DNA of 64,000 nucleotides from Triticum aestivum. Taxonomy: Eukaryota > Streptophyta > Magnoliopsida > Poales > Poaceae. The position numbers and the translations under genes were made by a program. Under the pieces are notes generated by a model that saw only the letters and a list, made by a program, of their open reading frames with translations, did no database searches and had not been told where the DNA came from. The stretch is from the NCBI RefSeq assembly GCF_018294505.1, contig NC_057804.1, forward strand, positions 251,884,219 to 251,948,218, in the 5' to 3' direction. Shown one piece after another: positions 44,266-56,537 of the stretch. Each line of letters begins with the position of its first letter. Positions within the stretch are counted from its first letter, which is position 1.

Positions 44266-47200
44266 ACACTCCACCACTACGAAAAGATCTCGTCCCGAGA
44301 TCTAGAATAGCACCGGAGGGACAACGGAAGAGAAAGAGAAGAGGTAAAATTAAGTTGCTTCTTGACAAACGAGTGAAACCAAATAACCTAGAAGAGGATA
44401 AGCCACCTCGAGAAAAGAAAACAATGGAGATAAACGAAGTTGAAAGCACTTCGTTAGAAAAGAGGAACACAACACTCCAGCTAAAATGGATAGGCATGAA
44501 AAGAACATGATCTTTGACAAAACGAGATGATGGGTGAAAAGAGCAACGTCACAATGCCTCCGGAAGAAAGAATAGAAGATAGGTCATTGGAATAACAGAA
44601 TGGAGGGGGAAATGGCAACTTCTGCCACAATTGAGCTTGGAAAGCACCCTTCCAAGAAGGTTACAACGGGGTTGTTGGGAAAAACCCAACAACGAAACGA
44701 ATAAGCTTGTAGTGGGCTTATGGAAAACATCTCAAAATTATGAGGTGACAACCGGCCACTAACGAAAACGATTGCTAGCTTTAGATCGACTAAGAGATGA
44801 ACACTTCTTCCACCAAGATGATAAAGAGATAACTTGGATCATTGGCAAGCACCACAAATAGCAACATTCCAATGGAAGGCTTTAGGTGAAACATGACACC
44901 AGATAACTCCAACGAAGAGGTTGGTGGATTTGAAATACCTCATTCTTAACAACATGTGAATCATGAAACATGAACTCAAATTATCAAGAATGACATAATA
45001 CCAGCTCCAATGATACGGTTGAAAGAATTGCACTCCGGATAGCAAGATGAAGAAAACTTGAGCTCCTCGGAAAAGAATCTTGATGAACACTTCAAGAAGG
45101 AATTTAAATCCTTGATGAACCCTCATGTAGAACCTTCATGAGAACTCCGGTAAACAAAAGGAATGAAAAGAAAGAGAAATTTAAAACACAAGGTGAATCC
45201 TTGCAATGATTTAGATGGATCTCCGTGATAATTAGAGCTTGGAACTCCGGGAAAAAGAGAAGATGAAACAAATGAAACCGAGAATTTGAAGGGCCTCCGG
45301 AATAAAGAATTAATCACTTGGATGAACAAGAATAAGAATTATGTTATGCTTATCCTTCACCAATTAAATTGATGACAATCAACGGATTTGGCATACTACT
45401 TATTCTCGTAGAAAGGATTAAAAGAGATATATCAAAACTTGAGAAGGTCTTCAACGAACCACCGGTAGAATTGGAACAACAAATGAATTGATATGATGAA
45501 CAAGGAAGAGAGATCTTGAAAGAACCACCGTAAGAATTGAAAATGATCGAAGTAGGGGTGCATTACCGGTAAGAATTAGCAAATGAACGAAGGTGCTTGA
45601 GACAAACTAGATACATGAGAACAAAGAGATCAATAACTGATTAGAGCATATTCGATAGATGCACCGGCAAGATAGGAGAATGATAACTGACGGCTGAGAA
45701 TGAATAAACCTGAATTGATGGACTCCGGATGACAAACTGAGAAGACTCTTGAATATCTCCTGATGGGTGAAAAAGATTCTCACAATCGAAAACAATTATG
45801 AGAGGATGGCAACAAGCTAGCATCATGAATCTTGAAGAGAATAGAGCAAGATTAAAGAGAAACTCTTCTTCGGTCTTCAAATGATGATAATGACAACGAG
45901 AAACACCACCAAGAATTATTGAGGCACACCGGAAGAATCAAAAGCGAAGAGGTTGAGCCAACTATGAAAAGAATTTGAAAGATCTTGGAGAAAAAGCACT
46001 TGACTGATGATAACTCATTCTTACGTCAAACTTGGAGAAGAATTTAGGATAGCTCTGGGAAAATAGAAGAGTCAGGTAAGATCCTGGAAAAAGACCTGTG
46101 GGTTAGGGCCCACTCAAAAGAACACCGTTGAAAAGATTTAAAAGAGAGGCTGCACCGGTTGAATTAAATGACTTGAATGAGATACCAATCTCGAAAGAGC
46201 TTGAACGAATGCAGAGTGGAAACACGAGTCTTCGAGATATCTTGAGCACTCCGGAACAATTTAATAGCGAGAGATGGATGATTAAGAGGTGCACCGGCAT
46301 AAGAAAAGCATTGGAAAAAAAAGAAAAGGAGTATGCTTAATACCAAAGCTTGAATTAAATCCACCGGAGAAGAAAAGAACGAGGAATGACGAACTTGAAG
46401 CTCCATTAGAATCTTCATGAGAATCACCGGATAAGAACATTGACGGAAAAGAATGGAGAAACTTCCCATCAATAAAATGGATACTTGAAGAAGAAATCTT
46501 AGTCCTTGAAGAAAAACAAAAGGGAGGGAGGGTGGGAAAAACAAAGGCAACTTGGAGACGGATGAAACAAACACCGTTGAGAAGAAGTGATAAATGATCT
46601 TGCAAATGTTGACGTGAACGGATCCACTTGAGGAGAGACACACCGGTTAAAAAAAGGATTGACAAGACAGACTCGATGATCAAGAAGGATTAGTATTCAC
46701 ATAGGAATATGAGAACACCATTTGGAAAAGGTATGGAATCAACATTTGACTTTGAAGCAACTCGAATACCACAACTCAAAACAAAACAAATGATTGGCTT
46801 GCAAAATAAGCCAGAACAAACATATGATAGAGATTTCGTCCGAAGTTTTCGTGGTGGGGCCTACACGGGCTCGATCGTATAGCACCATCATGTACAAGGC
46901 AGTGCACATGACATACGAAGCGTCCCCGAGTCGGCATAGCCAAGGACTCTTTAAGACACAACGAGACCACTGTAAAACCAACCGTGAATAGGCGGACCAC
47001 TAGACGTCGAACCCCAATTTCATATCATACATCCGTCGGAAAGATATCCTAAGAGCTACTTGATTTCCCACCTATGAAACTCCCGAACCTTTCCGGTTAT
47101 GCAATCAGGTGTTGGGGATACAGGGGAAGCATAATATCTCACCCAAACTAGCAAATCCTACATCCAGCTGTATCCATCCTTCAACACATAACCAAGAAAC

Positions 47201-47717
47201 CTTCGGAAATCATCTACCTCAACCTTCGAAAAGCATCCGTTATACAAGTTATGGCGATACTCCCGTACTCACCTCAGTACTGGGTTATCAGGGTTATCTC
47301 ACCAACAACTGCATAAAAGAGATTTTCGATGTCGGCGTACTAAACTCAGGTATTCTAGAACTGCAACGATAAAATTATGACGACAACACCTCAGAGCTCA
47401 ACTCCCCGGGACACTTCCACTAAACCCCTGACAGGAGGCACCAAGACAATGTTCTCATCATAAAACCATCGGAACGATTCCAAGATACCCGCGTGATCCT
47501 AAATTTTTTTTAGTGAAATTTGAGAAGAGAAGAGTCAAAACTCTACGTCAGGATGCCTTACCAGAGCGATGAAGAGACTGGGGAGTAAAAATAATTCCTA
47601 ACTCTCCGATATATATAATCCTAAATGACTCAAAATATTTTTCTAGACACAACTCGGCCGCTAAAAACGATCAAGCAGTGGGGCTCCTAAGGTCGGTGAA
47701 GGCTCTGATTACCAACT
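44266..47717 (-). other. LARD internal domain, non-coding
   Basis: About 3.45 kb, A-rich on the plus strand, with short diverged CACCGG-AAGAA phrases recurring (for example near 45480, 45525, 45660, 46275, 46370). No frame longer than about 160 codons and no retroviral motif was found. The minus-strand segment at 44266-44310 reads TCTCGGGACGAGATC...GGTGGAGTGT just before the 3' LTR, resembling the end of pol in the chromovirus at 26613 (TCTCGGGACGAGAATTTT). Confidence 0.75.
47701..47714 (-). other. Primer-binding site of the LARD (initiator-Met tRNA-like)
   Basis: On the minus strand TGGTAATCAGAGCC lies three bases inside the 5' LTR end. The usual plant initiator-methionine site is TGGTATCAGAGCC, so this copy has one extra A. 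Confidence 0.7.
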
Positions 47718-50700
47718 TATAACGCCCTCAATGCGGCTATATCTCCCACGTGTCAAAGCACGACTTAGAGGCATAACCGCATTGAAAGCAATGTCGCAAG
47801 TGAGGTAATCTTCACACAACCCATGTAATACATAAGGGAAAGAGATACATAGTTGGCTTACAATCGCCACTTCACACAATTACATGAATAAAGCATTACA
47901 TCATCCAGATACAATCAAGGTCCGACTATGGAACCAAAATAAAAGAAGAACCCCAAATGCGACAAAGGTCCCTGATCTACCCCAACTGGGCTCCACTACT
48001 GATCAACTAGAACGGAATAACACAAAGGGCAAGATCTTCATCGAGCTCCTCCTTGAGCTTGGTTGCGTCATCTGCACGGTAACATAGGCACCTGCAAACT
48101 GGTTTTGGAAGTATCTGTGAGCCACGGGGACTCAGCAATCTCGCACCCGCAAGATCAAGACTATTTAACCTTATAGGAAGGATGGAGTAATGAGGTGGAG
48201 CTGCAGCAAGCGACTAGCATATATGGTGGCTACAATCGCAAAAGAGAGCGAGAAGAGAAGCAAGGCACGGTCGTTAAAAGTATGATCAAGAAGTGATCCT
48301 ATAGCAACCTACGTCGAGCATAACTCCAACACCGTGTTCACTTCCCGGACTCCGCCGGAAAGAGACCATCACGGTTACACACACGGTTGATGTATTTTAA
48401 TTAAGGTCAACTTCGGGTTTTCTACAACCGGACGTTAACAAATTCCCATCTGCCCATAACCGCGGGCACGGCTTTCGAAAGTTCAAATCCCTGCAGGGTG
48501 TCCCAACTTAGCCCATCACAAGCTCTCACGGTCAACGAAGGAATAGACCTCCACCCGAGACATTCCGATCAGACTCGGTATCCCAGTACAACAAGACATT
48601 TCGACAGGGTAAAACTAAACCAGCAACACCGCCCGAATGTGCCGACAAATCCCGATAGGAGCTGCACATATCTCTTTCTCAGGGCACACTCAGATGAGCG
48701 CTCCATACAACTAAAACCAAACCTCGAGTTTCCCCGAGGGGGCGCTGCACAGGACTCTAGTTCGGACCAACACTCAGAGGAGCACTGGCCCGGGGGGGGG
48801 GTTAAAAAAATGATGACCCTTGAGTCTGCAGAACCCAAGGGAAAGAAAAGGCTAGGTGGCAAATGGTAAAACCAATGTTGGGCATTGCTGGAGAAGCTTT
48901 ACTTAAGGCGAACTGTCAAGGGGTTCCCATTATAGCCCAACCGCGTAAGGAACGCAAAATCCGGGAACATAACACCGATATGACGGAAACTAGGGCGGCA
49001 AGAGTGGAACAAAACACCAGGCATAAGGCCGAGCCTTCCACCCTTTACCAAGTATATAGATGCATTAATTAAGTAAGATATATTGTGATATCCCAACAAG
49101 TAAACATGTTCCAACAAGGAACAACATCTCCATGTTCCAACAAGGAACAAACTTCAATCTTCACCTGCAACTAACAATGCTATAAGAGGGGCTGAGCAAA
49201 GCGGTAACATAGCCAATCAACGGTTTGCTAGGACATGGTGGGTTAGAGGTTTGACATGGCAATTTGGGAGGCTGACAAGCAAATGGTAGGCATCGTAGCA
49301 TTGGCATAGCAAGAGCGAGCAAACTAGCATAGCAAAGATAGTAGTGATTTCGAGGGTATGATCATCTTGCCTGCACAATTGTCAGAGTTGACTGGATCCT
49401 CACAAGCAAACTCAACGGGCTCCTTGGTAGCGAACTCGTCTCCCGGCTCTACCCAACAAGACAAACAAGCAACAAGGATACAATTAACCACGGGCAAGAC
49501 CAAGCAATATGATGAAATGACGATATGCTATGCGGGATGCAAAATGCAAGATATGACAGGAAATGCATGAACCTGGCATCAACTTGGAAAACCAAGTGTG
49601 CCACTGGATAGAGGGGATGAAATCGCTTGAAAACGATATAAAGATCATTGGAATCGGAGCTACGGTTTGGAAATGGCGAGAACCGATCTGCGATATACAA
49701 CAAGTAGGCTCCTAAATGCAACGAAATGAACATGCTACAGCCACCAAACATGAAAACAAAATACATGGCAGTGATGTACACAAGATGGTTAACAAAACAC
49801 TAGCACTGAGCCATAGGCAAATTCATCCATTAAGAGGTTCAAACAAGCATGGCAAAAATGAATATGCAAAACAGATTCCAGACTTAGTGAAATTAACACT
49901 AGCCTGAAATTTCAGATCACGATGCTCTCTTCGGAGCAGCAAAACAACATGATAGATGAACTGAACATGACAAGTAAGAACATGGCATGGAGCTACTCAA
50001 CAAGCTTAACAAAACACCGAAAGTGACCTCGGGCCAAAAGGGTTCACAAAATATATAAACGGGCACACGAACATAGCTAAAACACAATCAGTTTTCAGAC
50101 TTGGTGAAAACTGAGACATGCAGAAATTTAACTCGCGAAGGCATGTAAACGAGCTCGATGCACTCACCATGGTGCAAGTCATGGCAAGGCAAGCATATAG
50201 CCAGCAAGAAGGCATAATATGCTAGCTACACATGGCAAGAACAAAGGCATAGCATGCATGGAACACTAACGGTAGCATCGGCAAAATCGCAAACAAGTTG
50301 ACGATCTGCCTAGATTAACAACGAAGCAAAAGTTGAGCTTGATTGAGTCAACCTAGAGCACTCCACAACTGCAAAAAAAGACAAGGATGGATAGAGCATA
50401 ACATAAATATCAAAACTCCCTTACTGATCATCCTCAAAAGAGGCACGGATCACTAGGAAACAAGCTGGACATATAGCATCATGAACTAAAATATCCCAGA
50501 CTTAGTGAAAAATCACTAAGTCCCTGAAATCAGCAATCTCAGGTACCTCTCTTCGCAAGCTTGCACAAGACAACACACACATCCTAAAAATGCATGGGTG
50601 GCACCTCTGGAAAGAAGACAAAATGCTTAACAATTCATCCCAAAGGGGCACAGGCATATCATGCACGAATTAAACATAGCAAAAATGACAAAAGTGCATG

Positions 50701-51981
50701 ATGAACTAACGGATCTGCAATTTAACTCACGAAGCCTCCTTCTAACAGCATTTTGGGCATCAAGATGAATTCAAATGCAAATGATTCAATGGAATGAAAT
50801 GATGTACTCGTCGAGGCGAAGATTTTAATATATTATATGTCCAAAACGGAGCCACAGATGCAAAGTTATGAGCAGTCAAAGTAGGCACGAAAATTAGGGT
50901 TAGGGGGAGAGAAGTCAACCGAATCCAAAACTGGATCTGGATCTGGCGGCACGGATCCCGAGGTGGCGCCGGAGTTCACTGTTCGCCGGAGAGGAAAGGG
51001 ACGCCGGGCTCCGGGAGGTCGCCGGAGAGGGGGCCGGGCGTGGAGGAGGCGGTGGCCGGCGACGAGACGGCGAGGGGCGGCGCGGCCGGGGTGGACGTGG
51101 CCGCGGGCGCCCGACGCGAAGGGCGGCGGGGCGCGGCTCGCGCGCCGGCAAGGTGCGGCGGCCGCCGGCCGGCGAAGGTGGCCGCGGACGGCGCCGGAGA
51201 GGGAGGAAGACAGGAGGTGGCGGTGATGCGAGATGGGCTCGCGGGGGCTCCCCGTGGGCCTGGCGGGCCCAGCGGCGGCGATGTGGGCGTGGCCCACGTG
51301 GCGGCGCGTGAGTGGGTGCGGCGGCGGGGCGGACAACGTCCGGCACGGGCGGACACGTCCGGCCCGGCGCGGGGGAAGATGGATCTGTTTCTTTTTTTTA
51401 GGGTTTGGAGGAGGAAGACGAGATCCGAAATGGAGGTGGGTATAAATAGGCATAAGTGGAGCTAGGAGAGTCCAAATGAGGTGCGGTTTTCGGCCACGCG
51501 ATCGTGATCGAACGACCGAGACGATGGAGCAGAGTTTGGTGGGTTTTTGTGCCAAATTGGAGGGGTGTTAGGCTGCAACACACACGAGGCCTTTTCGGTC
51601 CCTCGGTTAACCGTTGGAGCATCAAACGAAGTCCAAATGATACGAAACTTGACGGGCGGTCTACCGTAGTAAACCAAGGCCGCATGAAAAGTCTCGGTCC
51701 AATCCGGAAATGTTTAACCCCCACACACAAGAGGAAGGTAGAAATGACCACCGGAGGAGAACGAAGCGCCGGAATGCAAAACGGACAACGGGGAAAATGC
51801 TCGAATGTATGAGATGAACACGTATGCAACTGCAATGCACATGATGACATGATATGAGATGCATGAAAACAAAAACAACACACGAAGACAAAACCCGAAC
51901 CCGAGGAAATAAATATAACTTAACGCCGGAAACGGCAAGAGTTGGAGTACAAATAGGGAAAGTTACATCTGGGGCGTTACA
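47718..51981 (-). repeat. LARD 5' LTR (right copy), 4264 bp, full length
   Basis: It is the intact version of the left LTR and includes the 503-bp segment missing there. Over the last 1.1 kb a hand count finds about twenty differences between the two copies, close to 2 percent, indicating a fairly young insertion. A minus-strand TATTTATA lies at 51441-51448. Confidence 0.9.
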
Positions 51982-51986
51982 AACAC
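51982..51986. other. Target-site duplication AACAC, right copy
   Basis: It matches 40371-40375. The DNA beyond it (51987-52290) continues the pre-insertion sequence and has no gene. Confidence 0.85.
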
Positions 51987-52425
51987 GTCAATGCATTATG
52001 TTTAAAGTAAATAACCAATGGCACTAAATTATCTATTTGCACAAGAAATACATAGGATGAGCATTTGATCCCTTTTTTTGTGAACGCGCCATTACACCCG
52101 TATGATTGGTCGCGCCCGCGTGACCGTCCAAATTATCGGTGCATCATCCCGAGTTATTGTCTTTTTTTTCTGGGGTGGACTTCACACCAGTTATTAACTA
52201 TTGACGCGTGCCCCGTATACACAGTCTAGCATGACCTTCCTGCTAGCACGGTCCAAAATTAGTTGAAACTGGATACGAACGATCCCGTGGGCAGCAAAAT
52301 CTCCCGCCCCTTCTAAAATTTCCGCCACCTTAGTCTTTAGCATGCGAAATCCACCTTTTGTCCTTGGTGCACGGAGACCAACAATTACAATACCGCCCTC
52401 ATCTACATGATAGGTCGGGGCTGCT

Positions 52426-53676
52426 TTGGTAACTTCCGGTTCACCCCACTACACGGCACCCCCATTTCCTCTCCCCCTCCCAGAAAAACGACTAACTAGT
52501 AACTCCACAGCACCAGACCATCTTACATCACGCCATCCGTACTTCACCGCCCTTTCTCCCCTCCCCTCTCGAAACCCTAGACTGCTCATCCACCGGCATA
52601 CCATAGCCCATTCACTGCCAGCGGCGTCCACCTCGCCGGATCTGCTTCTGCGGCCGCATCTACCCCTCCCACCTCCCCTAGAAACAAGTAGACTACTCAT
52701 CCACCACTGTACCACAGCCCATTCAGTGCCGGCCTTGTCCACGGCACCGGATCTGCTTCGCCGGTACTCTCGTCAACCGCCGCGCATCTACAGCGGCTCA
52801 TTCGTACTCCCCACTGGAGACGCTTCGTCCACACCCCCCGGAGTCGCCCCACCGAAGCCCCCGTCGACGGCCTCTGATCCTCTTTGCTGACACCTTCCTC
52901 AGCCCTACCGGAGCCTCTTCGCCGACACCTTCCTCAACCCTACCGGAGCTGCTTCGCCGACACCATCGTCAACCTTACAGGAGTAGCTTCGCCTATACCA
53001 CTCTCAACCCTACCAGGGCCGCTTTGCCAACTCACAAGTCCACGGCCTCAGATCCGCTTCCTTGCACCCTCATCCAACCTACCGGAGCAGCTTTTGACGC
53101 CTCGTCCATGGTCACAGATCTGCATTGTCGACACCATCCTTAACCCAACCACCGGAGCAGCTTCTGACGCCCTGTCCACGGTCGCAGATCCGCATCGTCG
53201 ACACCATCCTTAACCCAACCACTGGAGAAGCTTCTGACGCCCCGTCCATGGCCGCAGATCCGCGTCGTCGACACCATCCTTAACCCAACCACCGGAGCAG
53301 CTTCACCTACGCCCGCATCCACGACCACAGATCCGCTTTGCCCACACCGTAGTCCACCCTATCGGAGCCGCTCCACAAACACCCTACTCAACGATTCTAG
53401 ATCTCCTTATCGGACCCCGACAGCCAGCGCAACGTCATCACCCTTGACGTTTCTAACCTGATTCCCACCGTCTGGAGAGATGCCAAGCACCCGCCATGGC
53501 CTAGGTACTTGTCACCTTTAAACCCGTCCAGCATCACCTGCCCGATGTACTTCAAATATACTAACCGGTAGCTGTTACCTGTTATGCAGCTGGCAAAAAC
53601 TACAAGGACGAAGTTTCTTCTGGATCTAACAGCTTGGCCAACCAAGATCCTGGACTGAGGCATTTCTATGATCTTG
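52426..53676 (+). pseudogene. 5' part of an unidentified gene with spliced-looking exons
   Basis: CT-rich DNA from 52430 includes a frame of 154 codons rich in P, S and T (52426-52890), like a low-complexity N-terminal exon. After the tandem array, 53420-53503 reads NVITLDVSNLIPTVWRDAK before a possible donor (CCTAG|GTACTT). Then 53589-53676, after GTTATGCAG, reads KNYKDEVSSGSNSLANQDPG, followed by a good donor (GATCTT|GTAAGTGC). No continuation is found before the MITE at 53825. The proline-rich start resembles that of the gene at 15935, so it might be another CACTA-type gene, but homology is not shown. It is likely truncated. Confidence 0.3.
52876..53367. repeat. Tandem array with 35-bp then 70-bp periods
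   Basis: Units of 35 bp (GCTTCGCCGACACC...CAACCCTACCGGAG) come first. They are followed by one 69-bp unit from 53019 and four units of exactly 70 bp starting at 53088, 53158, 53228 and 53298, each ending in a form of CCAACCACCGGAG. Because 70 is not a multiple of three, the frame rotates between the long units and the array cannot encode a uniform peptide repeat. Confidence 0.85.
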
Positions 53677-53824
53677 TAAGTGCGTCTCTCTATCTTGTGT
53701 ATTGTTCTGTGCCTGCCAGCGTGCTTTGCTAGGATTTTCGACCAGTAATCCCTTTGTGCAGACAATGATTTCTACTACTGGCTGCTAAATTAGATATGTA
53801 GATGTCATACATGATACTACCTCG

Positions 53825-53984
53825 TACCTTCGTTCCTGAATATAAGTCTTTCTAGAGATTCCACTATAGGCTACATACGGAGCAAAATGAGTGAAGCTAC
53901 ACTCAAAAAATGCATCTATATACATCTGTATGCGCTCCATACTAGAATGTCTACAAAGACATATATTTAGGAACAGGGGCAGTA
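53825..53984. mobile_element. Stowaway MITE (Thalos-like), decayed ends
   Basis: TACCTTCGTTCCTGAATATA and ATATTTAGGAACAGGGGCAGTA are mutated Stowaway ends. The body has AGATTCCACTATAGGCTACA and ACTAGAATGTCTACAAAGAC. 53985-54720 beyond it is AT-rich and shows no gene. Confidence 0.7.
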
Positions 53985-54723
53985 CATTACACAAAATCGT
54001 AGGTGGCATGTAGGAATTCCACTTCACTACATTAGGCTCCCTTAGAGTGCCTGCTAGTCTAGCATACAGAGTCATGGCTAGTTTATGGTACGCACACAAT
54101 CATTAATTGGTGGTTTAAATATGCGCAAGGGATATGCAATGTAGTATCATGTAGAGATGTCTGAAATTATCCGTGTCAGCTTGCAGATAGGGTTACACAA
54201 TGAAAAAGTACAAGATGTATGTGGCAATTTCATGGAACATCGCAAAAAAGGAGAGGCAGCGGTGAGCCTATATAGTGTGCTATGGTACATCACTCCTCCA
54301 TTGCAATCATCGTGACATGTTATTTGTATGCCAGTTGTATTAGCCAAGTTTCTTAGGGACAGTTATTACGAGTTATCCTAAGAAAATAAGCACCTATGAA
54401 TATAAGCTCCATGTAATAAGCCAACCAGTTCTTTTCATTGCATTTTCAGCTTATCTTTGGTATGATCAGTGCAAAGTCTAGATTGCATTATATTTTTTTC
54501 ATTTTGCTACCCATATGGAAATTAATTTGACTTGCAAACATCACAAATTGAACCCAGTGCAGTAATAAATATGATAGGAAAACAGACCATCACTATTTGC
54601 TCAAAATGCAAATACAAAGATACCATCTACTTGGCACAATCTACTTTGGTCAATGTTTTCCATAGAGATCCCATTGCCTAATTTAAACGAAGAACGCATG
54701 ACCCACATTTAAATGAAGAACAA

Positions 54724-54825
54724 TTGTTTATTAAAATTCGATGGTCCAAGTGGCTGGTTATTATCATATAGCAGCACCACCTGAAAGCATCATACAGCAG
54801 CACCAGCAATTCATCATACAGTAGA
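54724..54825. repeat. CAG-rich minisatellite, left piece
   Basis: ATCATATAGCAGCACCAC and AATTCATCATACAGTAG are diverged units of the array that continues at 62107-62480. The retrotransposon at 54826-62106 divides it. Confidence 0.7.
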
Positions 54826-55727
54826 TGTTGGCGTTCTGGGAATGGGGGTCCCCAGACTTGCCTGCCTGCGGCCCGTGGCGTGGCTCAAGTGGGGGCGCAA
54901 TGCAGCCTAGCTTCATCAGCTCAAGCTCAAGACCCTCGCGAGGGGCCAAGCATCGTGGGGCGGACGACAGGAAGCTTCCTCAGGAGCAGCCTCCTCAGGC
55001 AGGATCGTGAGGAGGCGGAGAGATTAAGGCAGGGTACCTCCCGAGGAGCCAGTGAAGCAAGCCATGACGATCGAAGGCCAGGCGGGGGCCGGCCTGTGCA
55101 GTGTACTTGTTTCCCTTTCGGTGCAAAGGGGGCAAGCACAGGCCAAGGCATCAGGCAAAGGTTACCGTTTTGGTGCAATAAGACCAAGACCAGCAGAACA
55201 GCAGGATGGAGGTTATCATGGAGCCCAGGGCGGCGTCATCGTCAGGGCCTTTGGCAGCCGAAGACCAACTTTAGTCAGGATAAGTGTACCAGATGTTCCC
55301 CTTCAAAATGGCCGATGGTTGGCGCCCTTCCCGCTCATTATTTGGGAAGAGGCCTAGGGCCTCGCTCTATAAATAGGACTAGCCACCACAGGATAGAGGG
55401 ATCAGAAAAATAGATCGCCAGAGAGAGAGAATCGACTGAACTCACCCGAGCAGTTCATGGCACCACCTCAAGAACAGCCCCTCGCGAGGCTGTTTTCCTT
55501 TTGTACTGTTTACCATCGGCCCTGAGGCAATCCACCACACCACACACTAGAGTAGGGTATTACACCACAATGGTGGCCTGAACCAGTATAAATCTCATGT
55601 CCCTTGTGTGTTCATCTTTTTTGCTTAGATCTTTGCGAGACTTGAGACGTGAGCTGGTAGGGGAGAGATTTCCGTGCGCACCCCAGTGTTCGAACCTCAA
55701 GGGTCTGCCGGAACACGAAATCCAACA
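54826..55727 (+). repeat. 5' LTR, 902 bp
   Basis: It carries CTCTATAAATAGGACTAGCC (about 55365), a TATA box, and matches the right LTR closely with several small indels. The largest is near 55085, where the right copy has extra bases. Confidence 0.85.
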
Positions 55728-55747
55728 TTTGGCACACCAGGTACGGG
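55728..55747 (+). other. Primer-binding-like site
   Basis: TTTGGCACACCAGGTACGGG directly follows the 5' LTR; sites of this form (TTTGGC..CCAGGTA) follow several Triticeae Gypsy LTRs. The matching tRNA was not determined. Confidence 0.5.
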
Positions 55748-55799
55748 TGCGCCGGAATCTTTCTTCCGCCGCCTCGCGTTTCGCCGCCTCGCCGCCCTG

Positions 55800-56537
55800 A
55801 TGTCAAGCGACCCAACTGCCAACGCCGACCGCTGGGCGGCGTGGCCCGTCCACGCCGTGCCCCCAGCCCAGGGCGACCGCAACCTTGCACCTCAGGCATC
55901 TCGCGCTTCGCAGGGCGCTGCGGGGCACGGGCGACGCGACCAAACACCGCCTGCCCTCACACCGCGGTAGGTGCGGTCAGCAGCAAGAGCTTCGAACCAC
56001 ACCGCGGCCACAGCGCCGCACACCCGACGGGAGCAGGCGAACTCCAGGTCCGCGCTCACGGTGGCCCGAGAACTGCTACGGTGCCGGCTATTGGAGGGCG
56101 GCCCTGACGTGTTGCTGGAGCGAGTAGCCGACCTCCTGGACACCGCCGCCTCGGGAGCGCCTCCTTTCTGCGCCAGCTGCCACCCCAGGTCCAGGGCGGG
56201 CCGTATGGCGTCCCCATATGTGCCCACGCGACTCCGAGTGGGCTCCATGCCCAGCTCAACGCCAACCCGGACATCAGCACCGGGCGCCAAGTCGCGCCGG
56301 CCTCATCTCTGGCCAGCGAAGGACCACACACCGCGACCTTCAGCCTCGGCGGGCCACCGCGCCATCACCCTCAAGACAACGCTCCAGGTCGAGCTGCATG
56401 ACATGTGGGGCACTACGGCGAGAACCGTGGAGTTGCGGTGCCAGAAGCTTATGTGCCCCACATGGTGGATCGAGAATGCGCATTGGAAGAAGACCATGGC
56501 TCGTTCCTTGGGCCAGGCTAGGGCGAGGAGCCACTAG
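55800..56537 (+). pseudogene. Gag-like reading frame, interrupted
   Basis: The ATG at 55800 opens MSSDPTANADRWAAWP; a TAG at 55968-55970 breaks it and the same frame continues to 56537 with REQANSRSALTVARELL and LLDTAASGAPP. This resembles the N-terminal gag-like part of large Triticeae Gypsy elements, but no zinc knuckle or protease follows. 56540-57680 has no clear coding region. Confidence 0.45.

Larger units (their letters stand above)
40376..51981 (-). mobile_element. Complete non-coding LTR retrotransposon (LARD, Sukkula-like)
   Basis: Two LTRs of about 4 kb flank a 3.45-kb internal domain, and AACAC flanks the whole. On the minus strand each LTR starts TGTAACGCCCCAGATG and ends GGGCGTTATA. 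A primer-binding-like site adjoins the right LTR and a pre-LTR purine-rich stretch adjoins the left, so the element is oriented right to left. The internal domain has no gag or pol in any frame. Long LTRs with a conserved non-coding interior of about 3.5 kb are the defining features of LARDs such as barley Sukkula. It must have moved with proteins from another element. Confidence 0.85.

Noticed and set aside
46164..46643. 159-codon minus-strand frame in the LARD interior as a possible gag
   Set aside because: It is F/S/L-rich, without zinc knuckle or capsid motifs, and neighbouring frames are equally open because of A/T-rich composition.
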